Source: Gracilimonas sp034520725 (GTDB taxonomy: Bacteria > Bacteroidota > Rhodothermia > Balneolales > Balneolaceae). Taken from it: a stretch of 64,000 nucleotides of DNA. Positions within the stretch are counted from its first letter, which is position 1. Each line of letters begins with the position of its first letter. The position numbers were made by a program, and so were the translations under genes. The notes beneath the pieces are model-generated. The model was not told the origin of the DNA and ran no database searches. It saw only the letters and a program-made list of their open reading frames with translations. The stretch lies in assembly GCA_034520725.1 (NCBI GenBank), contig JAXHNH010000011.1:744001-808000 (forward strand), written 5' to 3'. This document shows, one piece after another, positions 20,897 to 29,333 of this stretch.

Positions 20897-21926
20897 TCAA
20901 TTATTAACCGGTGTTCCCAGATTAAAACCTGATTTAAGTTTATTCAAACTGAAAAACAGTGATGTATTAAGGATATAACTTGTTGTTGGCTGTGTGCCTT
21001 TTACATCCCTGTGAAGTGGTATTTCACCGGCCGCTTGAATCGAAATCCGATCAGAGATCTGGTAGGTTATTCCCATCTCTAAATTTAACCAGTCACCACC
21101 GGTGCTCGGCATATTTGTCCCATTTCTAAGGTCCCGACCGGCGGTTCGATATTTTAATTTCAGTCCATAAGTAAATTTACTGAATGCGGGTCCTTGCATC
21201 CCTGCAATTGAATTAAGTTCATTTCCAAACTCATAATTATCATCACTGCCAAATCTTTCTGCTGAAGTATTCATCTTATACGAATTCATAGTGAAACAAA
21301 TGGATGTTTTGAGACCTGATGGTATATGAAAAAAGCATCCAGCCAATACCGTCCCAGGAACCTGTTCCCGGCTGCATATCGGCATTAAGTGCCAGGCCTT
21401 GAGATCTAAGTGAGTTTGAGCCAAAGGGGGCTTTACCTCCCCCACCAATCACAAGCTGATATGGTTTCCATAGTGTTTGTTTTATCAGACTATACTTCAA
21501 AAGTATAATGGCGTCTCCTATACCTGAAGTTTGTAAAGTTTGAGCACCGGCCTGAGTTTGTAATCCTGTAGTTCGTTCTTTTCTGACATATGTAAAGGCC
21601 CCGGTCATGGATATGCGCTCCGTCAGTCCATAGTTAATTTCTAATAAACCGGTGACCGTATTACGCTCAGAGGTGCGATTATTAAGTTCATCAGAACCGG
21701 AATACAACTGATCGATATTGTTATAATTACCGGTCAATCCAATAACTAAATTACCCTTCTCCGGTATGCCAAGTGATTGAGCACTGATCAATGGGGCACC
21801 GGCACAACTACAGGTTTGTGCCTTAACAGATAATATTGGCATCATTACAAAAGATGCTACTAAAGCACCGAGAAGAAACACTCCGGATTTATTTTTCACC
21901 TTAGCAAGTACTTTCAGTTTTAGCAT
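20897..21926 (-). CDS. Outer-membrane channel-like protein (one frameshift)
   Basis: Fragments 21276-21950 and 20897-21448 join across an indel near 21280-21340. The ATG at 21926 (MLKLKVL) is preferred to a TTG upstream. A signal ends VKAQTCSCAGAP, giving a mature N-terminus with a CxC. The rest alternates beta strands (GNLVIGLTGNYNN, GLTERISMTGAFTYV, LVIGGGGKAPFGS, YGLKLKYRTAG), as in outer-membrane 'transporter' proteins of the phenol-degradation MetA-like group. It is the first gene after a GTAAGA-type promoter and heads the run of thioredoxin, DsrE, flavodoxin-like, GDCCVxC and ytxJ. The cargo is unknown. Confidence 0.65.
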
Positions 21927-21978
21927 ATTTGTATCGCCTAATATGTTCAAGACTTTGAACTATGAATTGTTCAAGTCA

Positions 21979-22006
21979 TAGACGCAATAGGTGATCTTTT
22001 TCTTAC
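21979..22006 (-). promoter_or_regulatory. ECF-type promoter (GTAAGA-N16-CGTCTA)
   Basis: Minus-strand GTAAGA at 22001-22006 and CGTCTA at 21979-21984 with a 16-nt spacer, ahead of the six-gene outer-membrane/thioredoxin/DsrE/flavodoxin/GDCCVxC/ytxJ unit. Confidence 0.75.
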
Positions 22007-22023
22007 CGGATGCTATTGACTAT

Positions 22024-22977
22024 TCAATTCGTCAGGAACTGAACACAGAATTTATTTTCAGAATCAGTCCAGGTAGTTACATATTTAAAATGAGATCTCG
22101 TCATTTCTCTGAATGATTCCAGAGAATATTTGTGGGAATTTTCGGTATGAATGGATTCCCCTTCAACAAATATAAATTCTTGTCCTGCAACCACTACTGT
22201 TTGATCAATTTTACTGACAAGATGCATCTCAATTCTACTCTTATTTTCATTGAACAATGCTTTATGTTCGAAAAGATCAATATTGAAATTAGCATCAAGT
22301 TCTCTGTTAATTCTCTCAAGAATATTTTTATTGAATTCTGCTGTTACCCCTTGTGCATCATCATAAGCGTTTATTAATGTGCGGCGATCTTTGATCAGGT
22401 CAAAACCGATTAGTAAACCACCCTGTTTCCCTACCAGGTCAGAGATCAATCCAATAAATTTTTTGGCATTGTCTTTGGTAAAATTACCAATAGTTGAACC
22501 GGGATAATAAGCTATCTTACGATTTTCGGCTTCATTGTTGCCCGGTATGGAAAAAGGTTCAGTATAATCTGCTGCTACCGGTTGTATCTTTAAACCGGGA
22601 TACTCACCCTGCAAGTCATTTACAATATCAGTTAAAAATTCTTCAGATATATCAACCGGAACGTATGAATCTATGGCATTCACGTGGTCTAATATCATTC
22701 TTGTTTTGATACTGCTGCCACTGCCCAGTTCTATCAGCTTCACATGGTGCCCGATCTTTTCACTTATCTCGTCGATATTCTGTTTCATAATAGAAAGCTC
22801 TGTTCGCGTCGGGTAGTATTCCTCGAGCTCACAGATCTTTTCGAAAAGTTCTGAGCCTCTTTTATCGTAAAAGTATTTACTTGGCAGTGTCTTTTGTGCT
22901 TTGCTCAAACCGGCTAAAACCTCACTGAGCATTACCTGATTGACAGACTTTTCTTCTGTTTGTACGGCTAAATTCAT
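22024..22977 (-). CDS. egtD: L-histidine N-alpha-methyltransferase EgtD
   Basis: A complete 317-residue protein of the Methyltransf_33 family. EgtD trimethylates histidine to hercynine with three S-adenosylmethionine molecules, the first step of ergothioneine synthesis. Seen are the N-terminal KYFYDKRGSELFEKICEL and EYYPTRTE, the SAM loop IELGSGSSIKTR, YVPVDISEEFL, and YYPGSTIGNF, all conserved in the family. It lies 21 bp after egtB in the same direction, so the two form an operon. egtA, egtC and egtE are absent here, as in the short egtB-egtD pathway seen in many bacteria. Confidence 0.95.
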   Translation of the reverse strand: MNLAVQTEEKSVNQVMLSEVLAGLSKAQKTLPSKYFYDKRGSELFEKICELEEYYPTRTELSIMKQNIDEISEKIGHHVKLIELGSGSSIKTRMILDHVNAIDSYVPVDISEEFLTDIVNDLQGEYPGLKIQPVAADYTEPFSIPGNNEAENRKIAYYPGSTIGNFTKDNAKKFIGLISDLVGKQGGLLIGFDLIKDRRTLINAYDDAQGVTAEFNKNILERINRELDANFNIDLFEHKALFNENKSRIEMHLVSKIDQTVVVAGQEFIFVEGESIHTENSHKYSLESFREMTRSHFKYVTTWTDSENKFCVQFLTN

Positions 22978-22998
22978 GATCTATGATCTCTAAGTAAG

Positions 22999-24312
22999 TT
23001 ATTTGGCAAGTCTAATACCATTGAACTGCCATCTTTCGTTGGCATGAAAGAAATTCCTATACGTCTTTCTGAAATGTGAGCTTGATGTGGCACAAGATCC
23101 ACCTCTCAATACGTATTGATTGCACATGAATTTTCCGTTGTATTCACCAAGTGCACCGGGTAACGGTTCATATCCGGGATATGGAGCATAGGAACTTTGG
23201 GTCCATTGCCAGACTTCCCCAAACATCTGCTGCAATCCGGTTTCTGCATTTTGTTGGGCGATGGGATGAAGGTAGCCCTTATCAGCAAAACTGCCCTCAG
23301 TGGATAGTTGCTGAGCAGCAACTTCCCATTCCTGTTCGGTCGGCAATCGATAACCTTTCCATCGTGCGTAGGCATCTGCTTCAAAATAACTGATATGTGT
23401 TACCGGTTCATTCAGATCTACTTTCTGCATTCCACTCAAAGTAAACTGCCACCATTCTCCATTCTTCTTTTCCCAGTACAGCGGAGCTTTCCACCCATCA
23501 TCACGAACTGTTGAGAAGCCTTCGTCAAGCCACCACTTTGGTTGCTGATAAGCTCCGGATTCCATGAACTCAATAAACTCAGCATTTGTCACCAGGCGGT
23601 TAGCCAGTTCAAAATCATGGATATAGGTCTTGTGTCTCGGGAACTCATTGTCGTATCCGAATTCCTGCCCCTTATGGCCTACTTCATACACACCCTCTGA
23701 AAATGAGGTCCAGCTTAGCTTCGGTATGGACTCAACCCTGGGTCTCTCTACTTTTTTATAGGCAATATCCAACGGATTTTGAGAAAACATATATTTCAGA
23801 TCCGTCATTAGCAGTTCCTGATGCTGCTGCTCATGATTGATTCCAATTTCAATGATGGGGCCCCATTTTTGATACTGTTCATCTGAGGCATTATTGATCA
23901 GATCCTCAACATGTTCGTTAATACTGTTTCTGTATTCGAATACCTGCTTAACGGTGGGTCTGGAGATATTACCACGGCGGGCTCTACAGTGAGGCACTCC
24001 GGTTTGCAAGTAGTACGAGTTGAATAAATAACTATACTGTGGATTAATCGGATCATAGTCCTCAAGTTCCTTTTCCAACAAGAAGGTTTCAAAGAACCAG
24101 GTAGTATGAGCCAGATGCCACTTGGCCGGGCTGGCATTTTCAGTCACCTGAACCACATAATCTTCGATTTCCAGCGGTTCGGTTATTTCTTCGGTAAAAG
24201 CCCTAACCTTATTGAATTTATGAATGAGCTCATCACGGGAAAATCTGAATCCGGTCTCCTCATTTACTCCAGCTGCCGCTTTTAGTGTTGTCGCTGTTTT
24301 CTCCATTTCCAT
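22999..24312 (-). CDS. egtB: Ergothioneine biosynthesis sulfoxide synthase EgtB
   Basis: A complete 437-residue protein. The N-terminal DinB_2-like domain supplies iron-binding histidines in WHLAHTTWFFETF and NHEQQHQELLMTDLKY; the C-terminal half is an FGE-sulfatase domain (EFPRHKTYIHDFELANRLVT, WKGYRLPTEQEWEVAA, FGEVWQWTQSSYAPYPG, VLRGGSCATSSSHFRKTYRNFF). EgtB joins hercynine to a thiol substrate using iron and oxygen. Which thiol it takes, gamma-glutamylcysteine or cysteine, cannot be read safely from the sequence; lack of egtA and egtC nearby favours cysteine. A GTAAGA-type promoter lies 22 nt upstream. Confidence 0.95.
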   Translation of the reverse strand: MEMEKTATTLKAAAGVNEETGFRFSRDELIHKFNKVRAFTEEITEPLEIEDYVVQVTENASPAKWHLAHTTWFFETFLLEKELEDYDPINPQYSYLFNSYYLQTGVPHCRARRGNISRPTVKQVFEYRNSINEHVEDLINNASDEQYQKWGPIIEIGINHEQQHQELLMTDLKYMFSQNPLDIAYKKVERPRVESIPKLSWTSFSEGVYEVGHKGQEFGYDNEFPRHKTYIHDFELANRLVTNAEFIEFMESGAYQQPKWWLDEGFSTVRDDGWKAPLYWEKKNGEWWQFTLSGMQKVDLNEPVTHISYFEADAYARWKGYRLPTEQEWEVAAQQLSTEGSFADKGYLHPIAQQNAETGLQQMFGEVWQWTQSSYAPYPGYEPLPGALGEYNGKFMCNQYVLRGGSCATSSSHFRKTYRNFFHANERWQFNGIRLAK

Positions 24313-24334
24313 AAGCTTTTTTTATTTTATGACA

Positions 24335-24362
24335 TTGATGCAGGCAAAGCCAGACTTCTTAC
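24335..24362 (-). promoter_or_regulatory. ECF-type promoter (GTAAGA-N16-CATCAA)
   Basis: Minus-strand GTAAGA at 24357-24362 and CATCAA at 24335-24340, 16 nt apart, 22 nt before egtB. The -10 half is the weakest match of the seven. Confidence 0.55.
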
Positions 24363-24632
24363 CTTATATAACTATTTAACTTAGTTCTCCTTGCGGTAAT
24401 TCCAATCCTGAGCATTAAAGCTATCAGGTCATTACTCGAATTGTATTATACAATCCTTGATAATCCTTTCAAGCTCCACAGAGTTTTGAGGAGCATTATA
24501 AGGCATTTCAAAGCACAGGTTTTCTGCATTTAGGATGTTGGCTTGGTTATTATCAGAGTAACGTTGCAAGACTCTGTCCTAAGATTGTAATGCAACTAAT
24601 TCCGGTTAAAAATTTATTTTTTGAAAAAGAGA

Positions 24633-24660
24633 GTAAGACTTTACCGGTTCGTTCCGTCTA
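24633..24660 (+). promoter_or_regulatory. ECF-type promoter (GTAAGA-N16-CGTCTA)
   Basis: GTAAGA at 24633-24638 and CGTCTA at 24655-24660, 16 nt apart, about 31 nt before tlpA. It is divergent from the egtB promoter. Confidence 0.75.
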
Positions 24661-24691
24661 AGCATTTTATTCAACCAAAGCAACAAAACCT

Positions 24692-25225
24692 ATGGGTATC
24701 ATGACCTTTCGAACACTATTTATTTCAATACTATTAGTTTCATTTACTGCAGCTTGCGGCGCTCAAAAGACTGAAAATTCTGAGTCTGTCGAGACCCCCG
24801 AAGCGCTTGAGAAGGCACCAAATTTTGAAGTAACAACCATTTCCGGAGAGACGATCAGCCTTGAAAATTCTTTAGAAAATAATAAACCGGTAGTGATCTA
24901 TTTCACAGCCTCCTGGTGCCCTATCTGCGCCCAAAACTGGCCTGTTTTAACGGAAGTATATCCAGAATATAAGGATAAGCTTACGTTGGTAGCCATTGGT
25001 ATCGATCCAACCGATGACAATGAAACCATGCGAAAGCTATCAGAGGAAAAAGGATTCACATTTCCTGTAACGCGTGGCCTTCCGGATATCATGCTGGAAT
25101 ATGGCGTTGATAGTCAGGCAACAACCGTTGGTATAAACCGCGACGGAGAAATTGCTTTTCGTAAAAATAAAGTGGCCCTCAGCGAGGAAGAATATCGTGA
25201 GCTGTTTGATGGATTGGTGAATTAG
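24692..25225 (+). CDS. TlpA/ResA-like thioredoxin lipoprotein
   Basis: A 177-residue protein with a signal and lipobox (FTAACGAQ), a linker, and an AhpC/TSA-type thioredoxin domain. The active site is YFTASWCPICAQNWP near residues 70-84; later segments VAIGIDPTDDNETM and YGVDSQATTVGINRDG fit the TlpA/ResA family. It should act on the outer face of the inner membrane as a disulfide reductase. The next gene encodes a CcdA-like electron carrier, the usual partner. An in-frame ATG nine bases downstream (MTFRT) is an equally good start. Confidence 0.9.
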   Translation: MGIMTFRTLFISILLVSFTAACGAQKTENSESVETPEALEKAPNFEVTTISGETISLENSLENNKPVVIYFTASWCPICAQNWPVLTEVYPEYKDKLTLVAIGIDPTDDNETMRKLSEEKGFTFPVTRGLPDIMLEYGVDSQATTVGINRDGEIAFRKNKVALSEEEYRELFDGLVN

Positions 25226-25303
25226 TTAGCATGACATAACTATTGGTTCTACAGAGATCATATGCTTTGAACCTTTACATTAAACATCTTCCAACCCAGT
25301 CTT

Positions 25304-25972
25304 ATGGAATTTATTTATTTCTCTTTTTTACAGGGGATTGTTGCATTCTTTGCACCGTGTGCTGTTGCCCTGCTTCCCGGATATATCATGTCTTATATTT
25401 CCAGGGGGCATTCGGATCAGCAGGGTACAACTACAAAGCTATGGCGGGGACTGAAACTGGCTTTTCTGAGTATTCTTGGAATACTTCTTATTTATGCACT
25501 GGCAGGTGGCTTGATCGTGATAGCGAGTCAGATTCTAAAAGCCTACATGAAGTGGATAACGATCGGCATGGGGGGATTACTTATCATTCTCGGTGCCTTT
25601 TTGATCGCGGGTAAAGACCTTACTTTTTCCGTAAATGTGAATCAGAAAAAGAAGAGTTCTGAGCTATGGGAGGCCTTTCTATTTGGGGTGGCTTATGCCA
25701 TCGGTGCCCTTGGTTGCTTATTCCCCTTGTTTCTTGTAGTAGCAACACAGGCTATGGGAGCTTCATCACTATTGCTCGGAGGCAGCTACATTTTCGCTTA
25801 CTTCCTAGGTATCAGTTTAATGATGATCACGGCCATTATTCTTTCCACCTTTGCCCGAAATTTCTTCGTGAAATACCTGAGCAAGATCTTACCGCACATG
25901 AATAAGGTAACCGGAATACTTTTGGTCCTGGCCGGCGGGTATGTGATCTATTATCAAATGATCCTGATCTAG
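25304..25972 (+). CDS. CcdA-like transmembrane thiol-electron carrier
   Basis: A 222-residue polytopic membrane protein with about six hydrophobic segments. It starts with FLQGIVAFFAPCAVALLPGY, in which the cysteine follows AP as in CcdA/DsbD-beta, and has a second cysteine in AIGALGCLFPLFLV; this pair carries electrons from cytoplasmic thioredoxin across the membrane in the family. It follows the TlpA gene by 78 bp and shares its promoter. Expected partners are TlpA and the exported thioredoxin at 20368. The basic cytoplasmic loop lies around residues 110-120. Confidence 0.85.
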   Translation: MEFIYFSFLQGIVAFFAPCAVALLPGYIMSYISRGHSDQQGTTTKLWRGLKLAFLSILGILLIYALAGGLIVIASQILKAYMKWITIGMGGLLIILGAFLIAGKDLTFSVNVNQKKKSSELWEAFLFGVAYAIGALGCLFPLFLVVATQAMGASSLLLGGSYIFAYFLGISLMMITAIILSTFARNFFVKYLSKILPHMNKVTGILLVLAGGYVIYYQMILI

Positions 25973-26038
25973 TTAGAATGACTTCAGTTACAAACTAAAG
26001 GTGTCCATTGGTTTATAAGACTTCTCAAAATAAATTTA

Positions 26039-26066
26039 GTAAGACATCTCAAATTGATTCCATCTG
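26039..26066 (+). promoter_or_regulatory. ECF-type promoter (GTAAGA-N16-CATCTG)
   Basis: GTAAGA at 26039-26044 and CATCTG at 26061-26066, 16 nt apart, 37 nt before the DoxX gene. It has the same -10 variant as the promoter at 17382. Confidence 0.6.
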
Positions 26067-26103
26067 AATGATAAATCACTAATTAACCAAATGGAGTACT
26101 TTA

Positions 26104-26517
26104 ATGAATCAATTGAACAAACTGTCAGGAATAGCACACTGGCTTCCGAGACTTTCTTTAGCTGCCACCTTTATTTATCACGGATTTCCAAAAGTAGCTA
26201 TGGCCGGCGATGTCGCTGCTATGATGGGCATGCCAATGGCTATGGTACTAATGCTTGGTATAGTTGAGATAGGCGGAGCATTATTGCTTCTGTGGGGTGG
26301 ATTTGGACCTGAATGGGCAACACGACTTGCAGGCCTCATGTTTACAGCAGTTATGATAGGCGCTATTGCGATGGTGCATGCTCAGTTTGGATGGAATTCC
26401 ATCAACATGGGAGATAACGGTGGGCGTGGAATGGAATTTCAGGTACTGATCATTGCCATCTCCCTACTCTACGCTTTTAAAGGCAACGCATTAAACGAAA
26501 AAACTAGTGAGTCGTAA
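26104..26517 (+). CDS. DoxX family membrane protein
   Basis: A 137-residue protein with four hydrophobic segments. RLSLAATFIYHGFPKV at the N-terminus, then MLGIVEIGGALLLLWGG and ATRLAGLMFTAVMIGAI, fit the DoxX family, members of which are linked to quinone or thiosulfate chemistry and to oxidative-stress complexes with SseA/SodA in mycobacteria. It is monocistronic, between a GTAAGA-type promoter and a terminator, and closes the redox island. The substrate is not known. Confidence 0.85.
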   Translation: MNQLNKLSGIAHWLPRLSLAATFIYHGFPKVAMAGDVAAMMGMPMAMVLMLGIVEIGGALLLLWGGFGPEWATRLAGLMFTAVMIGAIAMVHAQFGWNSINMGDNGGRGMEFQVLIIAISLLYAFKGNALNEKTSES

Positions 26518-26541
26518 GACACATACTAGGTCCATAAAGAC

Positions 26542-26580
26542 ATGGAAGGAAGTCTGACAGGCTTTCTTCCATTTTATTTT
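26542..26580 (+). terminator. Rho-independent terminator after the DoxX gene
   Basis: GGAAGgAAG and CTTtCTTCC form a stem (26543-26571) followed by ATTTTATTTT. It lies between the DoxX stop and the convergent synthetase gene. Confidence 0.7.
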
Positions 26581-26588
26581 ATATCAAT

Positions 26589-28652
26589 TTATTTCTTATC
26601 CACCAAGCTTCCCCTTACATCCAGTGCCTTACTACCCATTGATTTTGACAACACAGACAATGGATTGATCTCCAGCTCTTTTATATTCGGATGATCTGCT
26701 GCGATCTGCCCCAATGCTGTCAATACTTTGATCACGCTTTCAATATCCCCCTCAGGATATTGCCGCCAGCCGGTAAGCTTTTTATAAATAAGGGTTCTCT
26801 TGATCAGGTCCATTGCTGCAGTTTCAGATAATGGAGCAATGGCCATATCTACATCTTTATACAATTCTACATCAGTTCCCCCTGAACCAAAAAGCACCAT
26901 AGGCCCAAATTGATCATCCCGCACAAATCCCGTGATCACTTCCGGTGCATCCTGAATCATTTCCTGAACGATCACCCCGTTCATAGTTCCATTGTTTTCT
27001 TTCACCGCCGATTCGATCTTATCCCACGCTGACCTTACCTCATCTTCTGAACTGACATTTAGCACCACCCCTCCGATGTCCGATTTATGTGAAATATCAT
27101 CCGAAACCAGTTTTATGGCTACCGGCCCATCAATTTGACCAAAGTATTCTACAGCTTCTTCCATTGTATTTGCATCGAACTGTTTAGGAAATTCTATTCC
27201 GTAAAGCTCTAGCAACTCTTCCCAATTCCGATCCTTAACAGCCTTATTCGCTTTTATTTTGTCAATGTTAAGGCTTGAACCGCTTTCATTTTCGGAATTC
27301 ATTAGCCAGTTCCGGCGTTCTATCATGGCAGACAGTACAGAAGCAGATCGCTCAGGGAATGCGACGTTTGGAATACGCCGTTTTTGAAGGATCTTCAGGG
27401 CTTCTTCTACAGAGGCTTTACCCATGATTGATGTAATAACGGTCTTATCATGCGATCCTGCGACTTCACCAACCACCTCGGCCAGACTCACCGGCAGGAA
27501 CCAGTCCTGAGGGGCCTGAATAACTACCACAGCATCTATGTTATCATCAGAAAGTAAAGCCTCCAGGGCGAGTGTATATGTACCTGGACCTGATCCCGCA
27601 AGTACATCTACAGGGTTATTGATGCTCGCTGCTTTTGGAAGTCGTTTTTTCAGAAAGGCTTTAGTATCCTCTGACAATGAAGCTATCTGCAATCCATATT
27701 TTTCAAGGGCATCTACGGCTAAAATAGCAGGTCCACCGGCATTGGTCAGAACAGCTACCCTATTCCCTTTCGGAAGAGGTTGCCAGGCCATGGCCCGGGC
27801 CCACTCGAACATTTCCTCGATGGTCTCTGCTTCCTGAATACCGCTATGACGAAACGCGGTTCTGAAAGCCTCAGTACTTCCTGCCAAAGCACCGGTGTGT
27901 GAGGCCACAGCTTTCGCTCCACTTTTTCCTTTACCTCCTTTAAGCATTAAAAAAGGTTTTTCCTTAGCCGTCTGTTTGGCTTGTTCCAGGAATTTCATCC
28001 CGTCAGCTACTCCTTCAATATATCCGGTTATGACCTTCGTGTTCGGATCATCAGCAATGGTCCTCATCATATCCGTTTCATTCACATCGATCTGATTACC
28101 GAGACTCACGATCCTTGAAAATCCTATTCCACTGCCACTTGCCCAGTCAATGATCGCCGCTACCATGGCTCCGGAGTGAGAAATGAAACCGATCTCACCG
28201 GGTTCAGGCATTCCAACTACAAATGTGGTATTGACTGGCGTATGCGTATCTATGGTACCAATGCAGTTTGGCCCTATGATCCGCATTTCATGGGAATCAG
28301 CGATTTTCAGAAGCTCATCTTCAAGCTCTTTTCCCTCAGATCCGGTTTCACTGAACCCACCGGTTACGATCACAGCGTGGCCAATCCCCCGCTCCCCGCA
28401 CTCACTCAGTGCATCAGCAACAGCCTTAGCCGGCACTACAATAATAGCCAGATCCACCGGGTCAGGCACTTCGCCTACCGAAGGATAGCATGTCATATCC
28501 AATATCTCATAAGCTTTTCGGTTCACAGGATAGATCCCGCCTTTATAGCGATATTGAATAAGGTTTCTGAGAACACCATGCCCCAGTTTATGGGCATCCT
28601 GAGACGCACCGATTACTGCTACACCTTTGGGAGCAAAAAAAGGATCAGACAT
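26589..28652 (-). CDS. Acetate--CoA ligase family protein (ADP-forming acyl-CoA synthetase)
   Basis: A complete 687-residue single-chain enzyme. Order of domains: CoA-binding (PKGVAVIGASQDAHKLGHGV, residues ~7-130), succinyl-CoA ligase-like (IGPNCIGTIDT, then the catalytic-loop histidine in ASHTGALAGSTEAF near residue 255), and a C-terminal ATP-grasp domain (about 480-680, FPKQFDANTMEEAV, GPVAIKLVSDDISHKSD, GVIVQEMI). Such enzymes interconvert acyl-CoA and acid with ATP synthesis or use. It is monocistronic and convergent with DoxX. The acyl substrate is unknown. Confidence 0.9.
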   Translation of the reverse strand: MSDPFFAPKGVAVIGASQDAHKLGHGVLRNLIQYRYKGGIYPVNRKAYEILDMTCYPSVGEVPDPVDLAIIVVPAKAVADALSECGERGIGHAVIVTGGFSETGSEGKELEDELLKIADSHEMRIIGPNCIGTIDTHTPVNTTFVVGMPEPGEIGFISHSGAMVAAIIDWASGSGIGFSRIVSLGNQIDVNETDMMRTIADDPNTKVITGYIEGVADGMKFLEQAKQTAKEKPFLMLKGGKGKSGAKAVASHTGALAGSTEAFRTAFRHSGIQEAETIEEMFEWARAMAWQPLPKGNRVAVLTNAGGPAILAVDALEKYGLQIASLSEDTKAFLKKRLPKAASINNPVDVLAGSGPGTYTLALEALLSDDNIDAVVVIQAPQDWFLPVSLAEVVGEVAGSHDKTVITSIMGKASVEEALKILQKRRIPNVAFPERSASVLSAMIERRNWLMNSENESGSSLNIDKIKANKAVKDRNWEELLELYGIEFPKQFDANTMEEAVEYFGQIDGPVAIKLVSDDISHKSDIGGVVLNVSSEDEVRSAWDKIESAVKENNGTMNGVIVQEMIQDAPEVITGFVRDDQFGPMVLFGSGGTDVELYKDVDMAIAPLSETAAMDLIKRTLIYKKLTGWRQYPEGDIESVIKVLTALGQIAADHPNIKELEINPLSVLSKSMGSKALDVRGSLVDKK

Positions 28653-28684
28653 AAATAGCGGTATTTTTTAGTTCAGATGGACCT

Positions 28685-28708
28685 AATCTATCATATTTAA
28701 GATAGATT
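28685..28708. repeat. Short inverted repeat upstream of the synthetase gene
   Basis: AATCTATC and GATAGATT form a perfect 8-bp inverted repeat with an 8-nt spacer, 33 bp before the synthetase start. It could be an operator; nothing else supports this. Confidence 0.35.
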
Positions 28709-28831
28709 CACCGAGTATATACAAAGCTTATGTAAAGGTTTGATTAATCGAAATGTTGAATTTCTTAATCATCACGATATAACATTTCCATATTCATCAG
28801 ATCGCTGCAATTTACTCCAATCAAATATATT

Positions 28832-28974
28832 TTATGGTTTTATTTCCTTAACCGGATCGTAATCTTGTGGTAATCGTACTTCGCTTTCTTTATGAACGTT
28901 ATGGTTAGATAAAGAATGCCTGAAGTACGGTACCACCATCATTAATAAAGTAACGCAGCTACCCACTGACTCAT
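28832..28974 (-). pseudogene. Possible small membrane protein, frameshifted
   Basis: From an ATG at 28974 the minus strand reads MSQWVAALLY, and after a one-base shift continues LMMVVPYFRHSLSNHN and ends with a charged tail (VRLPQDYDPVKEIKP, stop at 28832). That gives one membrane segment and a polar tail, about 48 residues. It could be a real small protein with an indel or chance coding; no homologue is recognised. Confidence 0.25.
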
Positions 28975-29333
28975 CGTTGGTGTGCCCTCTACTTTAGGCT
29001 TTTATCTTATTGTTATGTGTGTTCGTATTTCCCCTTTTTGCAAATCCCAAGATGATAACTGAGCCTGTGAAACCGATCGCTAGATCTTCCAGGTGATTGA
29101 TTCGCACCGGATAATTAAAGCCGGGACATCTTTTCAGATCACATACCAAACAATCATACTAATTATATTTTTTTGTTTTAGTAATCTGAATTAACTTGGA
29201 TTTCGGTGATCAAATAAAAAAACGATATACATTTTACCCGGCTCTTGCCTTCCTCATTATTTAAATACGTTGATCATATCGTTACAATAATTGATCGCCT
29301 GAAAAGCTCATACAGTTACTCTAAAAATATTTT

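Larger units (their letters stand above)
28653..29333. other. Long intergenic region with possible small-gene remnant
   Basis: About 680 bp without an intact gene. It holds an inverted repeat at 28685-28708, a possible short minus-strand reading frame at 28832-28974, and otherwise AT-rich sequence in which I see nothing clear. Confidence 0.5.

Noticed and set aside
25243..25614. 123-residue frame before the CcdA-like gene
   Set aside because: Out of frame with, and largely overlapping, the intact CcdA-like protein.
28176..28658. 160-residue plus-strand frame
   Set aside because: Antisense to the CoA-binding domain of the acyl-CoA synthetase.
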